A stretch of 64,000 nucleotides of DNA from Tubiluchus corallicola (taxonomy: Eukaryota > Priapulida > Priapulimorpha > Priapulimorphida > Tubiluchidae): assembly GCA_030141605.1 (NCBI GenBank), contig JAQGDQ010000159.1, positions 409,727 through 473,726 on the forward strand, given 5' to 3'. The notes under the pieces were generated by a model that ran no database searches, had not been told where the DNA came from, and was given only the letters and a program-made list of their open reading frames with translations. Positions 1-14,000 of this stretch are shown here, piece after piece (position 1 is the first letter of the stretch; every line of letters begins with the position of its first letter). The position numbers and the translations under genes are program-made.

Positions 1-903
1 AGATTGCATTCAACCGTGATCAGATGCTGTGGAAGCATTTGCAAAAATGAAACGAGCGCACATTCAAGCATACATGTTGGAAAAGAGCATTTGAGGGGAC
101 ACAACATTTTTTCTTGATGGCACAAATTATATGGTTTTGAAATATGGCACACAAGAACTATTGCAACCAGTAACTGTGCCGCCTGTAGTAAAATCATAAC
201 CAGATTTAATTTTGAAGATGATATGGGCTCTTATTCTGGAGCAAAAGCATGCAAATCTTTTAAGTCATTACAATATTGTGCAACATTGAGCATAATAATA
301 AGTATGCACAATAATTAGTTTGCATCACATTCCATGCATGTGAAGGCTGCCAGTAATAACGAACAAATAAAATCTGTAAACCTGACAAAGCTAAAACGAG
401 GAATTCGACTGTATAAGAGCAGTAACTTAGTCGTGGGAGTCATGATATATTCTGGATAAAGAAATATTATCTAGTAATTTGAATAAGTGATGAAATGTTA
501 AAGTTAGTGGATTAAGAAAGCACAAACACGTAAATCATTGAAGAAGGAAATGACTATGTCCTAATTAGATTGTTTTGGTGTGATTCTGCAACACATTTTT
601 CCATGGAGTACATAAAAACTCAATCCTTTTTTTATTTGTTTTAATGTCTTGTAAGTTAAAAATATTAAATTTAGTTTACGAGGATCATCACAACATAAGA
701 AAACTGCCGAGAAAAAATTTACCCGGAAAATGCAAGGTTTGCCCCATGGCAGCCAGACTATGACGATATGATTGACTAAAATCATGGATTTTACTTAAAA
801 TAGAAAAAAGTTGAATTGCGTTGCTTCGCACTTTGAGCTATTTGGTTAGTTGCACATTATAACTATTTGAAATTTTTGCTAATTTGTGTTTAATTGTTAA
901 ATA
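1..903. other. Intergenic or intronic DNA without recognisable gene
   Basis: AT-rich sequence with only short chance ORFs on both strands. It lies upstream of the first DRAM exon I can see, so part of it may be intron or 5' region of that gene. I found no motif, repeat or RNA gene here. Confidence 0.5.
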
Positions 904-1830
904 CAGTAGGTGCCGCTTAATAAACTCACGGTTTATTGACTCAAAAACACCTGGAACGGGCCGCTTCTATTCAACTACACATAAAAACTATCGGTAATTG
1001 ACTCAAATAACTCCGCATAATTGACTCAATATTTTTCTTTCCCGTACTTAAAATAAGATATTTGTATGTGCCAAAAGAGCCTTTCCTACTTTTATGTCAT
1101 ATTTACTTCCTTTTTGTGCACTATGTATGCAGAAACAATCATGGTAAGTACTGTTTTGTTTATAAGCAGGTACGTTTATCATGCACTAATACGCTAGCGT
1201 AGCGGTTTTGCTTTGAATTTGTTACCCCATCACCCACTATTACCCAAAGAATTTCTGGAAGCTAAACATTTGATCACTTGCCTAGCAGTTTCCTTTTAAT
1301 GCTCATGTTGCAAATCACACTTTCAGGCTTTATGAGTTAACAGTCAAAGATGCAGGTACAGTAATCAGCCGGTATTTCTTGTGACTTGCAAGAATAAGCA
1401 TCGTACAGGAAATAACGGCAATGTAAGGCACATTTTAGTCGCACACATCAACAGATTTTCAATATTTTTATAATATGCGAGAACTTTGTGGGTCAACTTC
1501 TTCGCGAAAAAATGAAGCAGCCGACTTTGAAGGAATTTTTGTAATTTTTGCAAATAATTAGACCTGTGTGATTTTGTAAAGTATACTTTTTAATTTATTG
1601 CTAATTCACTTATATAAATTAATATTTTACAATATTTTTTCTAATTTTTAAGTGCACACAGGATTTTAGGCAAAGTTTCAAAAATTCATTAAAAACCTTT
1701 GCAGTGCATAGTAAGCTGATGACTCATACTTCTATACCTGTAATACTACACCTGTCAGTTAATAGGTTCAGTCGGTTAATTGGGTCAAAACACGTCAGTC
1801 CCATAGTGAGTCTATTAAGCAGTGCCTACC
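904..1830. mobile_element. Non-autonomous pogo/Tigger-like DNA transposon (MITE)
   Basis: The two ends form an inverted repeat of about 25 bp. The left end from 905 and the reverse complement of the right end at 1830 share the pattern GTAGGYRCYGCTTAATARACT, followed by CAC. The element is bounded by TA on both sides (902-903 and 1831-1832), the target duplication expected of Tc1/mariner-pogo elements. Inside both ends the motif ATTGACTCA and variants recur, a subterminal repeat pattern common in these elements. No transposase ORF is present, so it is a deletion derivative mobilised in trans. The superfamily assignment rests on the TA duplication and the CAGTAGG-type terminus. Confidence 0.7.
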
Positions 1831-2104
1831 TATCTTGTTTTTTTTTTGTGCAGATATTACACCTTGCATAATGATGAAAGTTTTGTCATCGAAATGTCAG
1901 GAATCAAAATAAATTAGTTATTATGTTACTGCTAGCATGAGTGCTTTGTGGTCTCTTTCAAATTAGAGACAGATTTCCTCATCAGTATACTTTCTCATTT
2001 CCAAAAATTGACAAAACACGTTTTTAAAATATAACTAAAATTTAAATCTAATGTACAATCTAATATCCGGCTTCGACACTCCCTTTTCAACTTGTGTTTT
2101 TTAG

Positions 2105-5100
2105 TGATACTGGGACATATCCACCAGAAAGCTGCATTTTTGGCCAACTACTTAATATCAGTGCTGTTTTAAGTAAGTAAATCAAGTATTTACTGTGCTT
2201 TGATATTTAAAGTGTTAGGCTAACATCACTACATCTAATATAAGTCTAAGGCCCACATACTTTTGCTTCACATTGTGGGCAACAGACTTCTCCTGCTTAC
2301 TTTAGAATGATTAAGAAAAGTGTTGTTATTTTTTAAACTTGAAGGCTGAAGCTACTAACTTCTAGTAAAAACAATGATAATAAATAATGGTTTCATGTTG
2401 TTCAGGGGTGTGCAAATTATCTGACTAGCCATGCAACATTAAACATTCCCGCAATTCCTGTGGGCCACATGCAGTTTGGTCAAGGAGCCAAGTACAGTAG
2501 GACTTAATAACGATTTTTTGTCATCCGATTTGCGCACATCATTACTACTACACTCAAGAAACTATTTTAGAAGTTATTAAAATTTATATTAAAAACCATA
2601 TATTTCGTCATGTCTGACATTGACATTAAGTGACAACCGTCTTGTAAGGGTTAATGCCATCCGATCTAGAGGAAAAAACTACCTGCACTATCTTCAGCTG
2701 GATCGCGTGGGCTGCACTTTCATTACATTGACAAACCTCTTCGCGGGCCGCAGTTTGCATACCCCTGATGTTGTTGATCAACATGAAAGACAGTTCTGCA
2801 AACAGCCTATTTAAATCTTACACACTTTAGTAGTAAATATATGTGTATGCTAAATATATATTTGTACTTATTTGTACATTTCTTTGACGTCCAGTTGACG
2901 TTTGTGTGTCTCTTTCATTTTGTTAGCCCTGTTTATTTGTTATCTAGTTCGGCAGTGCACCTTGCGACACTGCTTTACTCAATGATGAGTGCTTGCTGTG
3001 GTTGATGGCACTACAGCCTACATTGTTATTGAGGATAATCTTCTGAACCAACAGAGACGTTTTAGCTATTTTTATATATAGTCTTCCTCACCAAAAGAAA
3101 CAATTGAAGGCACTTCGGCAATTTAAAGAGCTTACTCCTGGCAGCTATTTCTCTCACTTCATTGCATTTTTAATTGTCAAACTTTTTTACAAATTGTTTT
3201 AACTCAATAACTGACTTTCATTATATAGATGAGTACAGTTATGGTGTAATATCCCTTGGCCAGTTTTTTTACTTCTTTTGTAGTGGTTATTGGTCGAAAT
3301 GTTCACGGCTAGCAATACTTAGATCTGACAAGAACATAAGGTTGACCTAGTAGATAAACAGTTCCTGTAAAACGATTTTTGGAAAATTATGAACCAATTT
3401 GGAATTACCTCTTGTTTATCTTACATCTTGTTTCCCGATATTTTTTGGTATTTTTATTTATTCACAAATCAGCTAGTTGTTGTGTCACAGAATACAAGCC
3501 ATTAAGTTTAAAATTTTGGTTTCTCAAACAGTACGATAGATATACTAGATGAATTATTGAGTTCTCAGATATTAAACAAATTATTTCTCATAGTGGGAAT
3601 ATCAGTATACATACGTTATCGTCAAGCAGTAGAGTACCACAGGGAAGGACCATATTCACTGCTGATACTGAACAAGATAGCTTTAGCACTGGGATTAATT
3701 GCATCTGCTGGTGTTAGCCTTGTTGCAAATTTCCAGGTGAGAATACAATCTTTCACCCACTGCTATTCTGATAATATACTTTTTAGTGTGTTTTAACATA
3801 CAGGCAAAGGTAAGTAGTCACAGTATATGCTTGGTTGCAAAGTTAATGGCTGCTTGGTTAATAATAGATGAGTAACTGCCATGAGAGTACGTCTTAGCTG
3901 TTTCATCCCCTATACTTCTATCAAGTAAGCCTATGCAGATATTCACCCACCGTAGGTAAGACGACACCTATGCCGGTTGAATATTTCATCTCAGAGAAAT
4001 ATTATTGATAATAGGCTAGATTGCAGTCTTGCCACCACCATCTCTATTAGGTAGACATTACTACTGGGTACTAGCTTCTGGTCTAGTTGTGTAAAAATAT
4101 CAGTAACTGGATTTTTCAGCAATTATATACCATTATTGCTAATGGAAAATTTCTTGCGAATTATTTGGCTAAAAAATTAGTGACCACCATGATGTTGATT
4201 ATAGTGGCACGACATATTTTATTTCTAGAAATTACCGCATTTTGTGTTGTAATAACTATTTATGTATTGTAATGAATTTTGTTAATTTTTTACATAGAAG
4301 CACTTATCCCGACTGCTTGTGTATCATTAAGTTTTGCATTGTGTGGTTACTCTAATGTGTGGCCGTACACTAAGTAGAATCAGACATTTTTCTAGAGCTG
4401 TTTTAGTTTGTCTTATAAAACCTTTCAGTGTATTAGAGATAAATTAGTCATTCTGCTGCATTGTTTTTTCTGTAAATGAAAGAAAAATCAACCTCACCTT
4501 TTTTTTGGACTGAGGATCAATTTGTTGGCTTTTAATGGTATTTTTATACTTCTGTTATGTTCTTTTTGAAATTATGAATTAACCATCATATTGTTTCTGT
4601 GTAGACATGTCAGCCCAGAAACTTCTGTTTTTCATTTCTAATCATTTGTGAATTTACTAAAGTGTAAGCTTTTTTATTAAAAAAATGAGTTGCAATTTGA
4701 TAGTTGGCTTTTAGATGGAACTTTTCGTAAAAGCTGTCCATTTACGGGCAGATTCTTTTATTTCAGGAAACCAGTGTAATCACGGTCCACTTGATAGGTG
4801 CTTTGTTAGCATTTGGGCTTGGTATTGTGTATGCTTGGCTGCAGCTATTCATGACGTATCGAATGTGTCCAGAGTTAAGAAGGATACCAGTTTTTGCTGC
4901 AAGATTACTTATTAGTGTAACAGCAACACTGTGCTTTTTTGGAAGTATTCTTTCTCTTACTGAAACACTCATTCTTAGAAAATTAATTAACACAATTTTA
5001 CATGAGTGTATTTTGGATATGTGTTATCCAAAATACAAAAATTTTTCCGTCTTTTCTGATAAATTTTAAGCTTTGTGAAGTTGTTTTTAAACAATAGTTA

Positions 5101-6585
5101 TAGAATCTATAATTATTGATGCAAATCCTCTATCATATCAAGTCGATACAGGACATAGCTTAGTTTTGTTATCATATTAGTAATAACACAAAAAATCGTC
5201 ATGTTATCAATACCAAATCACAGATGTATGTGAGTCTGTACTAATTTTACTTCTGAGAAAAAGAAAGTGCCAAATTCCTGCAGCTCAAGCAGAAATTAAT
5301 TACTTACTAAAGTTTTTTTTTTAATTTAACATGCTTTTATCTCTTATAACTAATCTTCTTTCAAGCAAAATAAATCAGTTTTCATTGAATCACTCAGGTA
5401 GTATCGACTAACAACATTACTTTAACAAAATGTTGTTTGCTATGCATTTCATTTCTTTCATTGCACCATTTTAATTTTGTACAAATGAAATGCATTTTAG
5501 TGGCTTCCAAGAAATACAAAAAAGCAGAACATTTGCATAATGCTAGAATTTTGACATGAAGTTCAGAAAAAGACAATTTCCTTAACTTTGGCTAAAGCTT
5601 TTATTGCAGCTGCAATTGCAAGCAAGCAGTTTGATGGTGATGATCCTACTAAGTGGTATCCAGAAGATGGAGTAAGTGTAAACTTTGCAAATGTTTTAGT
5701 TTCTTGAATGTTATTGTTGGTCATCAGCATGGAAACACCACTGACAAAGAAGTTTATGACAGTGCTAAGAAATTTATGACAATGCTTGAAAACTGTTTGC
5801 TATTTTTGCATTAAAATCGCTCCTTGATTTTTTAAGCTGTTAAAACGTAAATTGACAATGTGAAAAAACAGCTTCCACTCTTTTGGCAAAAATCACACGT
5901 CAAAATACACAGTGATTTTTGCTGGCAGCTAGAGAAAATTTTAAGTGTCTGTAAATGACGGTTACTAAAAGGTGAATAGTGAAAACTTCAAGACAGAACT
6001 CTTATGTTTCATTCAAAAAAAAACATTTAGTGTGAAACTTCTGCATCATCACTTTATGATATTAATAAATTTCATTTTATTTTAAGGGTTGGCCAGCACA
6101 TGTTGTAAGCACAGCTTGTGAATGGGTAATGGCAGTTGCCTTTATGTGCTACTTTGCAACGTACATATTTGAGTTTCGTAAAATTGACATGACAGCGCCG
6201 CATGTAAGTAATTAATAAACATTTCGCGTAAGACAAGTCACTACGTATATCCTAGAATTATGAACTCTAACTTGGGTCTATCACATTGACCCTTGATTGG
6301 AACTGAAGCTAAGTCACAGCCGTGCCAATTCTTCTTTCAGATACAGCTTAGAAAGTTAGTATAATCATTGAGAGGTTATACTATTTTTTTTCTTGAGCAT
6401 TAAGATTATACGTAATTGACATAACTTGATTGGTTTATTTCTGTAAACATCTGCAAATAAATAGTTTGATGTATTCACAATAGTTTTATGTCGTCTTTTA
6501 AATTTTACAGGTTTATATTGTAGAAGATGTTCTGCCCTTACCGATAGATCCAAATGATGACAACAGATATGGATCTATGAGCTGA
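2105..6585 (+). CDS. DRAM-family (DRAM/TMEM150/Sfk1) multi-pass membrane protein, 5' end missing
   Basis: Damage-regulated autophagy modulator homologue; known members are lysosomal or endosomal six-pass membrane proteins that promote autophagy. Exons: 2105-2172, 3594-3736, 4767-4944, 5610-5671, 6087-6203, 6511-6585 (stop). Phases are continuous and encode 213 residues plus stop. The first exon begins with the signature DTGTYPPESC and then CIFGQLL; the next has ISVYIRYRQ and GVSLVANFQ; later TACEW and YFATYIFEFRKI, all as in vertebrate DRAM1/2. The known family is about 240-270 residues, so one N-terminal exon of roughly 40-50 residues (first membrane segment) is not found and lies further upstream or is unrecognised. 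The junction between 4944 and 5610 uses a weak donor (gtattc), but it keeps phase and family spacing. The C-tail is short and acidic, ending GSMS. Confidence 0.88.
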
Positions 6586-7911
6586 GTTCCTTGCAATTAT
6601 TGTATCAATTGTTTCTGTATTCTTTTCAAAACAGTCCAAAGTGCTTTATTTATTATTAGTTGCATTAGGAAATCACTGACTGTCAACGTTCCACAACATC
6701 CCACTGTTCATTCCTAATGTCTCCCAAAATTACACCTGCACTGAGATATATTTCTTAAAATGCAGTGCTTTTAAATGTGATGTTTGGGTACTCCTGTAGG
6801 CAAAATGTGTTAACGCAACTTGAAGTGTACTTGTATGTTCTCATGTTTTTTTTCATATTTATGTTGTTGTTACATTATATTATTATCATTAATGTTGCTA
6901 GTAGTAAAAAAGAGAGTCAAATACACTGTCCAAACTTACAGGCACCGCACTTAGTCTGAGACATTTTACATTCAATCACAAAAATTTTTAAAACATGCAT
7001 TATTTGTCCACCATTATTTTTCATTTTTGCATAAGTTTTTCACTGTTCCGATTATACTTCTAAAGTTACAGAATCCAAAATTACCTAGTTAAAATGCTGC
7101 AGACTAGTGACAGTGTTTCGATGACACTACAGGGATCCAGGTGCATACTCGTTAAGGCCAACTCAAGTCGAGTCCAGCTGTTGCCACAAGCTTGCACCAT
7201 TGCTGAAAGCGTTTGAATTTAAGTCACAGAAGTTAAATTCACATTGCATTGCGTTTCTGATACTCTGATTTGTTTAATAATTGAAACAGAAAACTGAGAA
7301 ACCTGTGCATACTATCCTGGGATCGAGTCCATAATGAGCCTACACCCAGTGCAAATGCTTAACTGGACCAAATCTGCACTAAGCCTGCACTCAGTGTAAA
7401 TGCTGGGCTGGACCAACTCTTTGCTGAATCTGCACTTGTTGTAAATGCTAACTGGGCTGAGTCCATTCTGGATATGGACTGGATTTGCCAATGTAAATGG
7501 GTGTGTGAAACCTGCCTATAGAGTTTCACCAAGGAATTTCTTTAAATACTGACATACATTTAAAATTTTAGCTACATTGCCATTATTCCAAGAAGGTGCT
7601 TATATGATCAAGTTTAACATGCAACTAGTAAGTTTGTACGATTTTTTTGTAATATCCCCCGTAACTGAGTGTAATCTTCTAGTACGTAATCAATTCAATA
7701 TGCAAATGAGTTACTGCTTATTGGTACAAGTGCCAAACAGTAATCGTGAAAAGTTTAGTTATACTGAATATATATTGTTATGTGACTATAATATTTTACT
7801 GTTACCTCCTAATTTGTGATAACTGAAAAACTTTTATAGTTATGCTCCTGATATGAACTACGGGAAGAAATTCTGTTGTTATTTTTATACGTCACTGTTA
7901 CTTTGAATAAA
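6586..7911 (+). other. Probable DRAM 3' UTR with poly(A) signal
   Basis: Gene-free sequence after the DRAM stop. An AATAAA hexamer at 7906-7911 is a reasonable poly(A) signal, giving a 3' UTR of about 1.3 kb. It contains the degenerate tandem repeat at 7326-7470. An earlier polyadenylation site cannot be excluded. Confidence 0.4.
7326..7470. repeat. Degenerate short tandem repeat
   Basis: About three imperfect copies of a unit that contains CAGTGYAAATGCT followed by GGRCCAA and TCTGCACT. The spacing between copies is irregular (about 55 and 36 bp). Confidence 0.55.
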
Positions 7912-10900
7912 ATGTTATGTTTTCCATCGGCTCTTTTGCTGTGGATTAAAAATTATTAATTTACTGGGAGGTAGAGTCTGTATAGAGACTATGCTACGAT
8001 GTAAGCACATGTATTATCTTTTACTACAGCAAGGTTGCAAAAATTGCAAAACTTAGTTTGATTAGTGATATATATATTAATTCTTATGGTTTAAAATATG
8101 AATAAAAAATGGTTATATAACGTCATTGTTGTACATTTCGTATAAATTACAGATAATGTTATTGTTATTTTTGATATTTTGTGCAGTTGTTTTCAATATA
8201 TTTCTCATATTCAGTAAACTATTTGATGTTTTCTAGCAGTTCACACTAGTCTTTTGGTAAAGAACAGAATTATTAATCACCTGGGAGATGGAGGCCATAA
8301 ATTTCAAAGATTGTTAGACTTTTGATAAAAGTGCATTTGCTGTCATCTTATCCAGTTAATGGGTGACCTGTGTAACAAATTAAGTTTCATACATTACTTA
8401 TCTTATTTGAATAGCCAACCTATTCCAGTTTATTACCATGCAATAAAACAGGTTTATTCCTCAGCTAATATACTAATCAGTAGGTATATTTTTATAATTT
8501 AATTACTCAAACCTATTGTTTACGAGCTTAAGTCATTTCATGTGTTACTCATGTCTGCTGTAGAACATATGATACCAATGGTAGTGTGTTGCTGTGTTTT
8601 GTTTTTTGTAAATGCGGAATTACTATTACACTTAGAGATATCAGTAAATTACGAAAGGTATGATTTTTCTGCAGTTAAAGGTTAAAGCTGATTTAAGAAC
8701 CAGATAAATGAAACCATAGCCACGCTCATGCAGTTACATTTGTTGCATTGTCTTGTTACATAGTTACTGCTTTTAATGTCTAAAGGTAAATCTGGTATTG
8801 ACTAATGCTAAAAATGTTATTGAACTCATAGAAGAATATATGACTTCAAATATTTTTAATATATTCACCGTTTTTCAAATATTGATTTGCAAGCTACCTG
8901 GAATTAAGCAAAGCCTTCTGAGCACACAAGCAGCCTGGTACTAAGCAAAGTCCAATCAGTTGGGTTCTGAGCACACAAGCAGCCTGGTACTAAGCAATTA
9001 AAATTCATTCTGCTGGCTTCTGACCACACAAGCAACTTGGTACTAAGCAATTAAAGTTCACTCTGCTGATTTCTAAGCACACAAGCAGCCTGGTACTAAG
9101 CAAAGTTCAATAAGATTGGCTTTTGGCTATCCAGGCAACTTGGTACTAAACGAAGTTCAATCAGCTGGCTTCTGGCTATGCAGGCAACCTGCTACTAAGC
9201 AGAGTTCAATCAGTTGGCTTCTAAGCATCCAGGTAACCTGACATTAAGCAAGGTTCAGTCAGTTGATTTTTGGGCATCCAGGCTACCTGGTGCTAAGCAA
9301 ATTATTAAGTTCAATCAGCAGGCGTCTAGGCATCCAAGCAAACAGGCACTAAGGATATTCAATAAGCTGGTTTCTCTATCATGTTGACATAGATCTTCTC
9401 ACGGCGGAATTCGCAGCCAAATGTCAATTGGCATATTGCATGACATCGCGCTGACGGGTTAATTCTAGCGTCGTCATTTATGATTAGCTGTAATCTAGCC
9501 ATAGCCAGGTATACTGTGTTCAGAATGGGCTACTGCAATATACGATTATTGTACGCCAGCCTTGCTTTTAACCGGTGTTTGCTGAAACATGAATCAGTTT
9601 TTATAGCGAAATAGTGTAAAGAAAAAGGATGTTTTGTGAGAATTCAAGTCTTCGAAATTTACTATAGCATCGTCTGTGCCTTTAGACTAGGATTAAAATT
9701 ATTTTTGTGTGAAATCGTGTCACTTGTGCAGATCAGTTCAGTTATGCTCATTGGCAGATTTAAGGGTATTTAAGCGGCTTTGTTGGAGCTCCAGCATTAT
9801 GTTTTAAGCAGGTGTTGCTTGTGTGTGTAATCCAAACATTTACTTTAAGTAGACGCATGACCTACCTAGCTTTGTGTTTTATGTTTAGTCGCTAAAAATC
9901 TAAACAGTATTAATTTTGCTATTTTTCGAAAGTCTCATTTGATGCTTTTACAAAAGGGTATACTTTACTGGCAGTGTTTCATGTACATTACGAAAATTGC
10001 TTGTGTAACATTGTGAAATTTTTCATTTGCTATTGCACGCAATTATACAGTTGTATAAAATATAAGCCAACTTGATTTTTATTTTTTCACAAACCGGCAA
10101 TTGGTTTGAATTTTACTTTCAGCAGCTCTGGTGAAAAGCAAACAACGAAAATGTTGTAGATGGACCCTTTATCAAGTCAAGTATGTATATCAGGTAGCAA
10201 TATATATATTGTACACGTGAACTAGCAATACCTATAGGTGACAATATACGCAATGTTATTCACCCATTTAAAACGCCTTCAAAAGGTAAAATGTTTTATT
10301 TGTTCAGATGATGTTACTTGAAGAAACAAAGGTGCTCTTTACTGACATCAAGTCTTAAAGCGTTGACAAAAAGCGATTCGTAAACTTTGGATTGACTTAT
10401 TTGCCTTTGAATTCTTGCTTGATTCATCGTCACGTTGGGATAAAAACAGTTGTAATCTTGCAAGCTTAAGATCGTGATCCTGTCAGGCAGGTAGGTTGTG
10501 TCTATGGTTAACTGCGTGCCATGCGTGGTGAGCACGGACCTGTCTCGGGAGGGTAAATCCTCTGTTACCAAGGAACGCAGCGTCTGCATCCATGCATGGG
10601 GTAGAAAAACAAAAAGCGGTCGAAAGAAAGCGGTCCTGACAGAGACAGATCAGGATCCTGTTACCAGTTTAACAGAGTACTACATATCATGGTGGGCTTG
10701 TTTGGATAGCTGTTGATTTAGTTCCAATGGTTGATTTATGGTGTACCGATGATGTGAAATTAGAATCATATAATTTTATAACAGTTTGCGCTGTCATGAT
10801 AATAATAATATGATTCGCCCATAAATGCCAAAAGTACAAGATGACACTGAGAAAATGTAACGAAATATTAATCTTGCCAAGTGCTTCTATGGACTAGGTT

Positions 10901-11014
10901 ATTAGACGTGTTCATCACTGGCTAGAAACGGTACTTCACTTTCATCAGCCAAGTATTTTGAATTTTTGATTAGCCAGTTTTGCGTTCACCAAATTCTATC
11001 TGTGTGACGTCAAT
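7912..11014. other. Intergenic region between DRAM and the SLC16 gene
   Basis: About 3.1 kb. It contains the minisatellite at 8885-9360. The last part, before the MCT start at 11015, should hold the promoter and 5' UTR of that gene. A small ORF at 10498-10716 has no family resemblance. TGACGTC lies just before the start codon. Confidence 0.45.
8885..9360. repeat. Minisatellite, about eight units of 55-62 bp
   Basis: Each unit reads roughly: CACACAAGCAGCCTGGTACT, then AAGCAAAGTTCAATCAG and TTGGCTTCTGAG. Copies diverge toward the right end, where CACACAAG becomes CATCCAGG. Some units contain a short insertion (AATTAAA) after AAGC. Confidence 0.85.
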
Positions 11015-14000
11015 ATGGGTGCAAGTCCACAGGAAACAGAAACTCTAAAACAAGCAGAGAATTCGGAAAAGAAGCAAGCTGACACTGAGCCGATTCACAT
11101 GTCTCATTGTGATCACGGATGGGCATGGATGATCTTGTTGGCTTCATTCATCATCAACGCAGTGATATTGGGGGTGACTAATTCTTTTTCTGTTTATTAC
11201 ACCGTCTTCCTCTTTGTTTTCAAGCAAAGTAAATCTGATACGGCTTGGATTGGTTCTATTCAATTAGGACTCATGTTCTTTATAGGTAAGTATTAAAAAG
11301 TACAATAATTTATTAGCGAGAAAGTCCACTAACTTACCTATCTATTTACCCAACTAGCTGCTTTTCCTTCCTAACAAACCTCCCGTCTCCCTACCTTCCT
11401 GACTGCTTCACCAATTGAAGTCCTGCTTTATAAAATTTTTTGCGTTTTAATTTCAAAAATCGCTAAAGCAGTGATTTTTCTGGCGCACAATAATTAAAAC
11501 ACTAGAACTGGCCAGAATGGTTGCCGCCATAGAAGTCATAAAACTTATATAGTTTTTGGCTTCTAACGCGTTTAGTGATAAGAGTTAATTAACCTTGGGC
11601 TTGGTTAGTTAGTTAATGAGTGACCGGCAGGGAAATAGCTTCTTTCGACTAGTTTTTTACCTTAATAAAATTTGAAAAAAGAGCAAATAGGCGTACTTGT
11701 ATGTAGCCGCAGCTATGCACGTTCCCACTGAACTGTGTATAAATGAAAAGGTATGTGAAATGCACTTATTATCTGGACCCATATCAGTCACATTTTTTCC
11801 TTTATGAATGGTGCCTGTTCTTCTGCTGACAGGAAATTTTAAACGACATGTCCTTGAACAAATAATGGAGAAAAAATGTAATACAGGCAGGCGTTGCTAA
11901 ATGGTCACTACTGTGGGCGCTAAAAAGAGTAATATAGCGCACATATTTTGTTTACAATGTTTGCACTGCCAAAAGAATGAACAACTGTAACATTCATCGG
12001 AGACCTAAGACTGTGATTTCTGAGGCTGCGTATGTTAAGGTCGAGAGCACTGACGTAATGGTTGTTCAATTGTAGGCACCATGTGTCTGTAGAATCGACC
12101 GAGAAACGTGGAACGTTCAAAAAGCGATGCCATCCACTTTGGTTTCAAATTTGGTTTCAAATTTTCACCTTGCATGACAAAAACGTCGAGATCTATAAAT
12201 GTTCTTTTAGATTTTGTAATGGTTTTCAATATTATTAATAGAATAGTTCAGTTCAATCTTACTGATCGTTTCAGTTTCTTAGAAAGTTCACAATCGGGTA
12301 TTACAAATTTACGGCTAAAAATGAAATTGAATTCGAACCAATTTAACACAACGTTTCCCGTCAACTAATTAGCAGCCATTTGTTTTTTCTACTGTCTAAT
12401 TTTTCCTTTGGGCTTCTTATCTGTGAAATTCTTTGCCAGAAAGTTGCTTCTTCTGCTTTCTAGTTTTTCTTCGGGTTTGTTAATGTTTCTGTAAAATTCT
12501 TTGGTAGAAGTTGTTTCGCTAAACGACTACAACCTTGTCTGATTCAAAAATACGATCAACAAATTTGTTCTATCACTAACAAATTACTATAGTATGAATT
12601 CCATTTATCTTTACATGTATTCATACTTTTACGTTTTTATTGCAGACCCTTATTTGAATGGCCATTTGCCCTGTTTGGGGCGATTTGTGTGAAAAAATAG
12701 GCTTTTAGTGCATCATTGCCAGAAACCACGCGAGCATACCCCAAAAATATGAAATAAGAAACATATACATTATATTATAGTTAGACTTGTTCTAGTGTGT
12801 TCGATTTCAGTGTATATACTGCAGCCTATACAATGAGTCACGACAGTAAAAGTCGCCACTGTCCATTAGTGATATAACACTCATTCCCCACGCTTCAAGA
12901 GATTTCCCAATTTCTTAATGCGTTTTAGCAAGGCAAATTGAATACCTTTATTTTGAGTGTTGATCCGTTGAATCTGTACTTTAACATATGTTACGATGAT
13001 TATGAAGAGGAGGAGGAGGGGAATAAGTTAATGACGACGGCGACAACAGTGATGATGAAAAATGGTCGCAGATGTTCTCTGTACACGGTAATTAAAAGCT
13101 TGTCAATTTAAAGCACAAAAATTAAAAACTGTTTGGCCATCGAAATTCAGAGTGAGCATCGTTTCAAGCTGCATACCATGTCAATTTTTTCTTGCCTCGT
13201 AATTGCAAACATTTTTATTTCAGTCCTTACAGACAGAGACAAACATACATACGGCTATCTGCATAGATGACTAGGTTTTATTACACCACAACCTGAGATG
13301 TATAGACGATGTATAGACATATCCATGTATTATTCACATATTTAATCAATGACCGCGTATGATTATGATTTAGAATTGCACTACAGCAATAAAATTTGCA
13401 GTTTTGACTTTGTTTAATTTAGGTAAGGAGGGCGTGTATAAACAAACAATATCACAAATTTATTGCATAAACTAACATAAAACAGGGATTGCTATCAGTT
13501 TATTATGCGTAGTCTGATAGCCACTGGTAAAATGGAAGCAATGGAGTGAAATACGATCTAATTATCTAGAAAATGTAGGTTTATTACAGGAAAAACATGA
13601 GAACCCAGCTTCTGGATGTGATGCCGCTGTGCGTGTTTAATTCTTGCGTTATTTAGTCTTTTTAGCTACATTTACAGTAATATACAGCATACTTTCAGGC
13701 TATGACTTTATAAAAAACTAAGTCTCACAAGAAATTTCATTATTATTAAATAAGCGCACCGCCTGTGCATCTATAAACTGTTTACATAAAATAACGACAA
13801 AGACATTTCAAATGCGTAATATTCCTGCAAACACTACGCAGCACAAAGTTCAGGCAAAATTCTCCAATATTTATATTGCCATTATGACCAAACACATCAC
13901 CAGCATCACGTAGCGCGTTTGTTAACTAAACATTCTTAGATCAACGATATGCCGACAACTTTGCAATTGTAAAATTACATCTCTGTTTTGGCTCCGCTTG

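Noticed and set aside
1100-1168. Candidate missing first exon of the DRAM gene (frame reading ...TVLFIS before a CAG|gtacgt donor)
   Set aside because: Phase would fit the exon at 2105, but the sequence lacks the conserved PYIS and the first membrane segment, and it lies inside the MITE at 904-1830.
3532-3593. Longer version of DRAM exon starting at 3532
   Set aside because: Phase does not match the preceding exon, and the added residues do not align. The acceptor at 3592-3593 (TTATTTCTCATAG) fits both phase and family.
10498-10716. 72-codon ORF upstream of the MCT gene
   Set aside because: No family motif and no conserved pattern; more likely 5' flanking or untranslated DNA.
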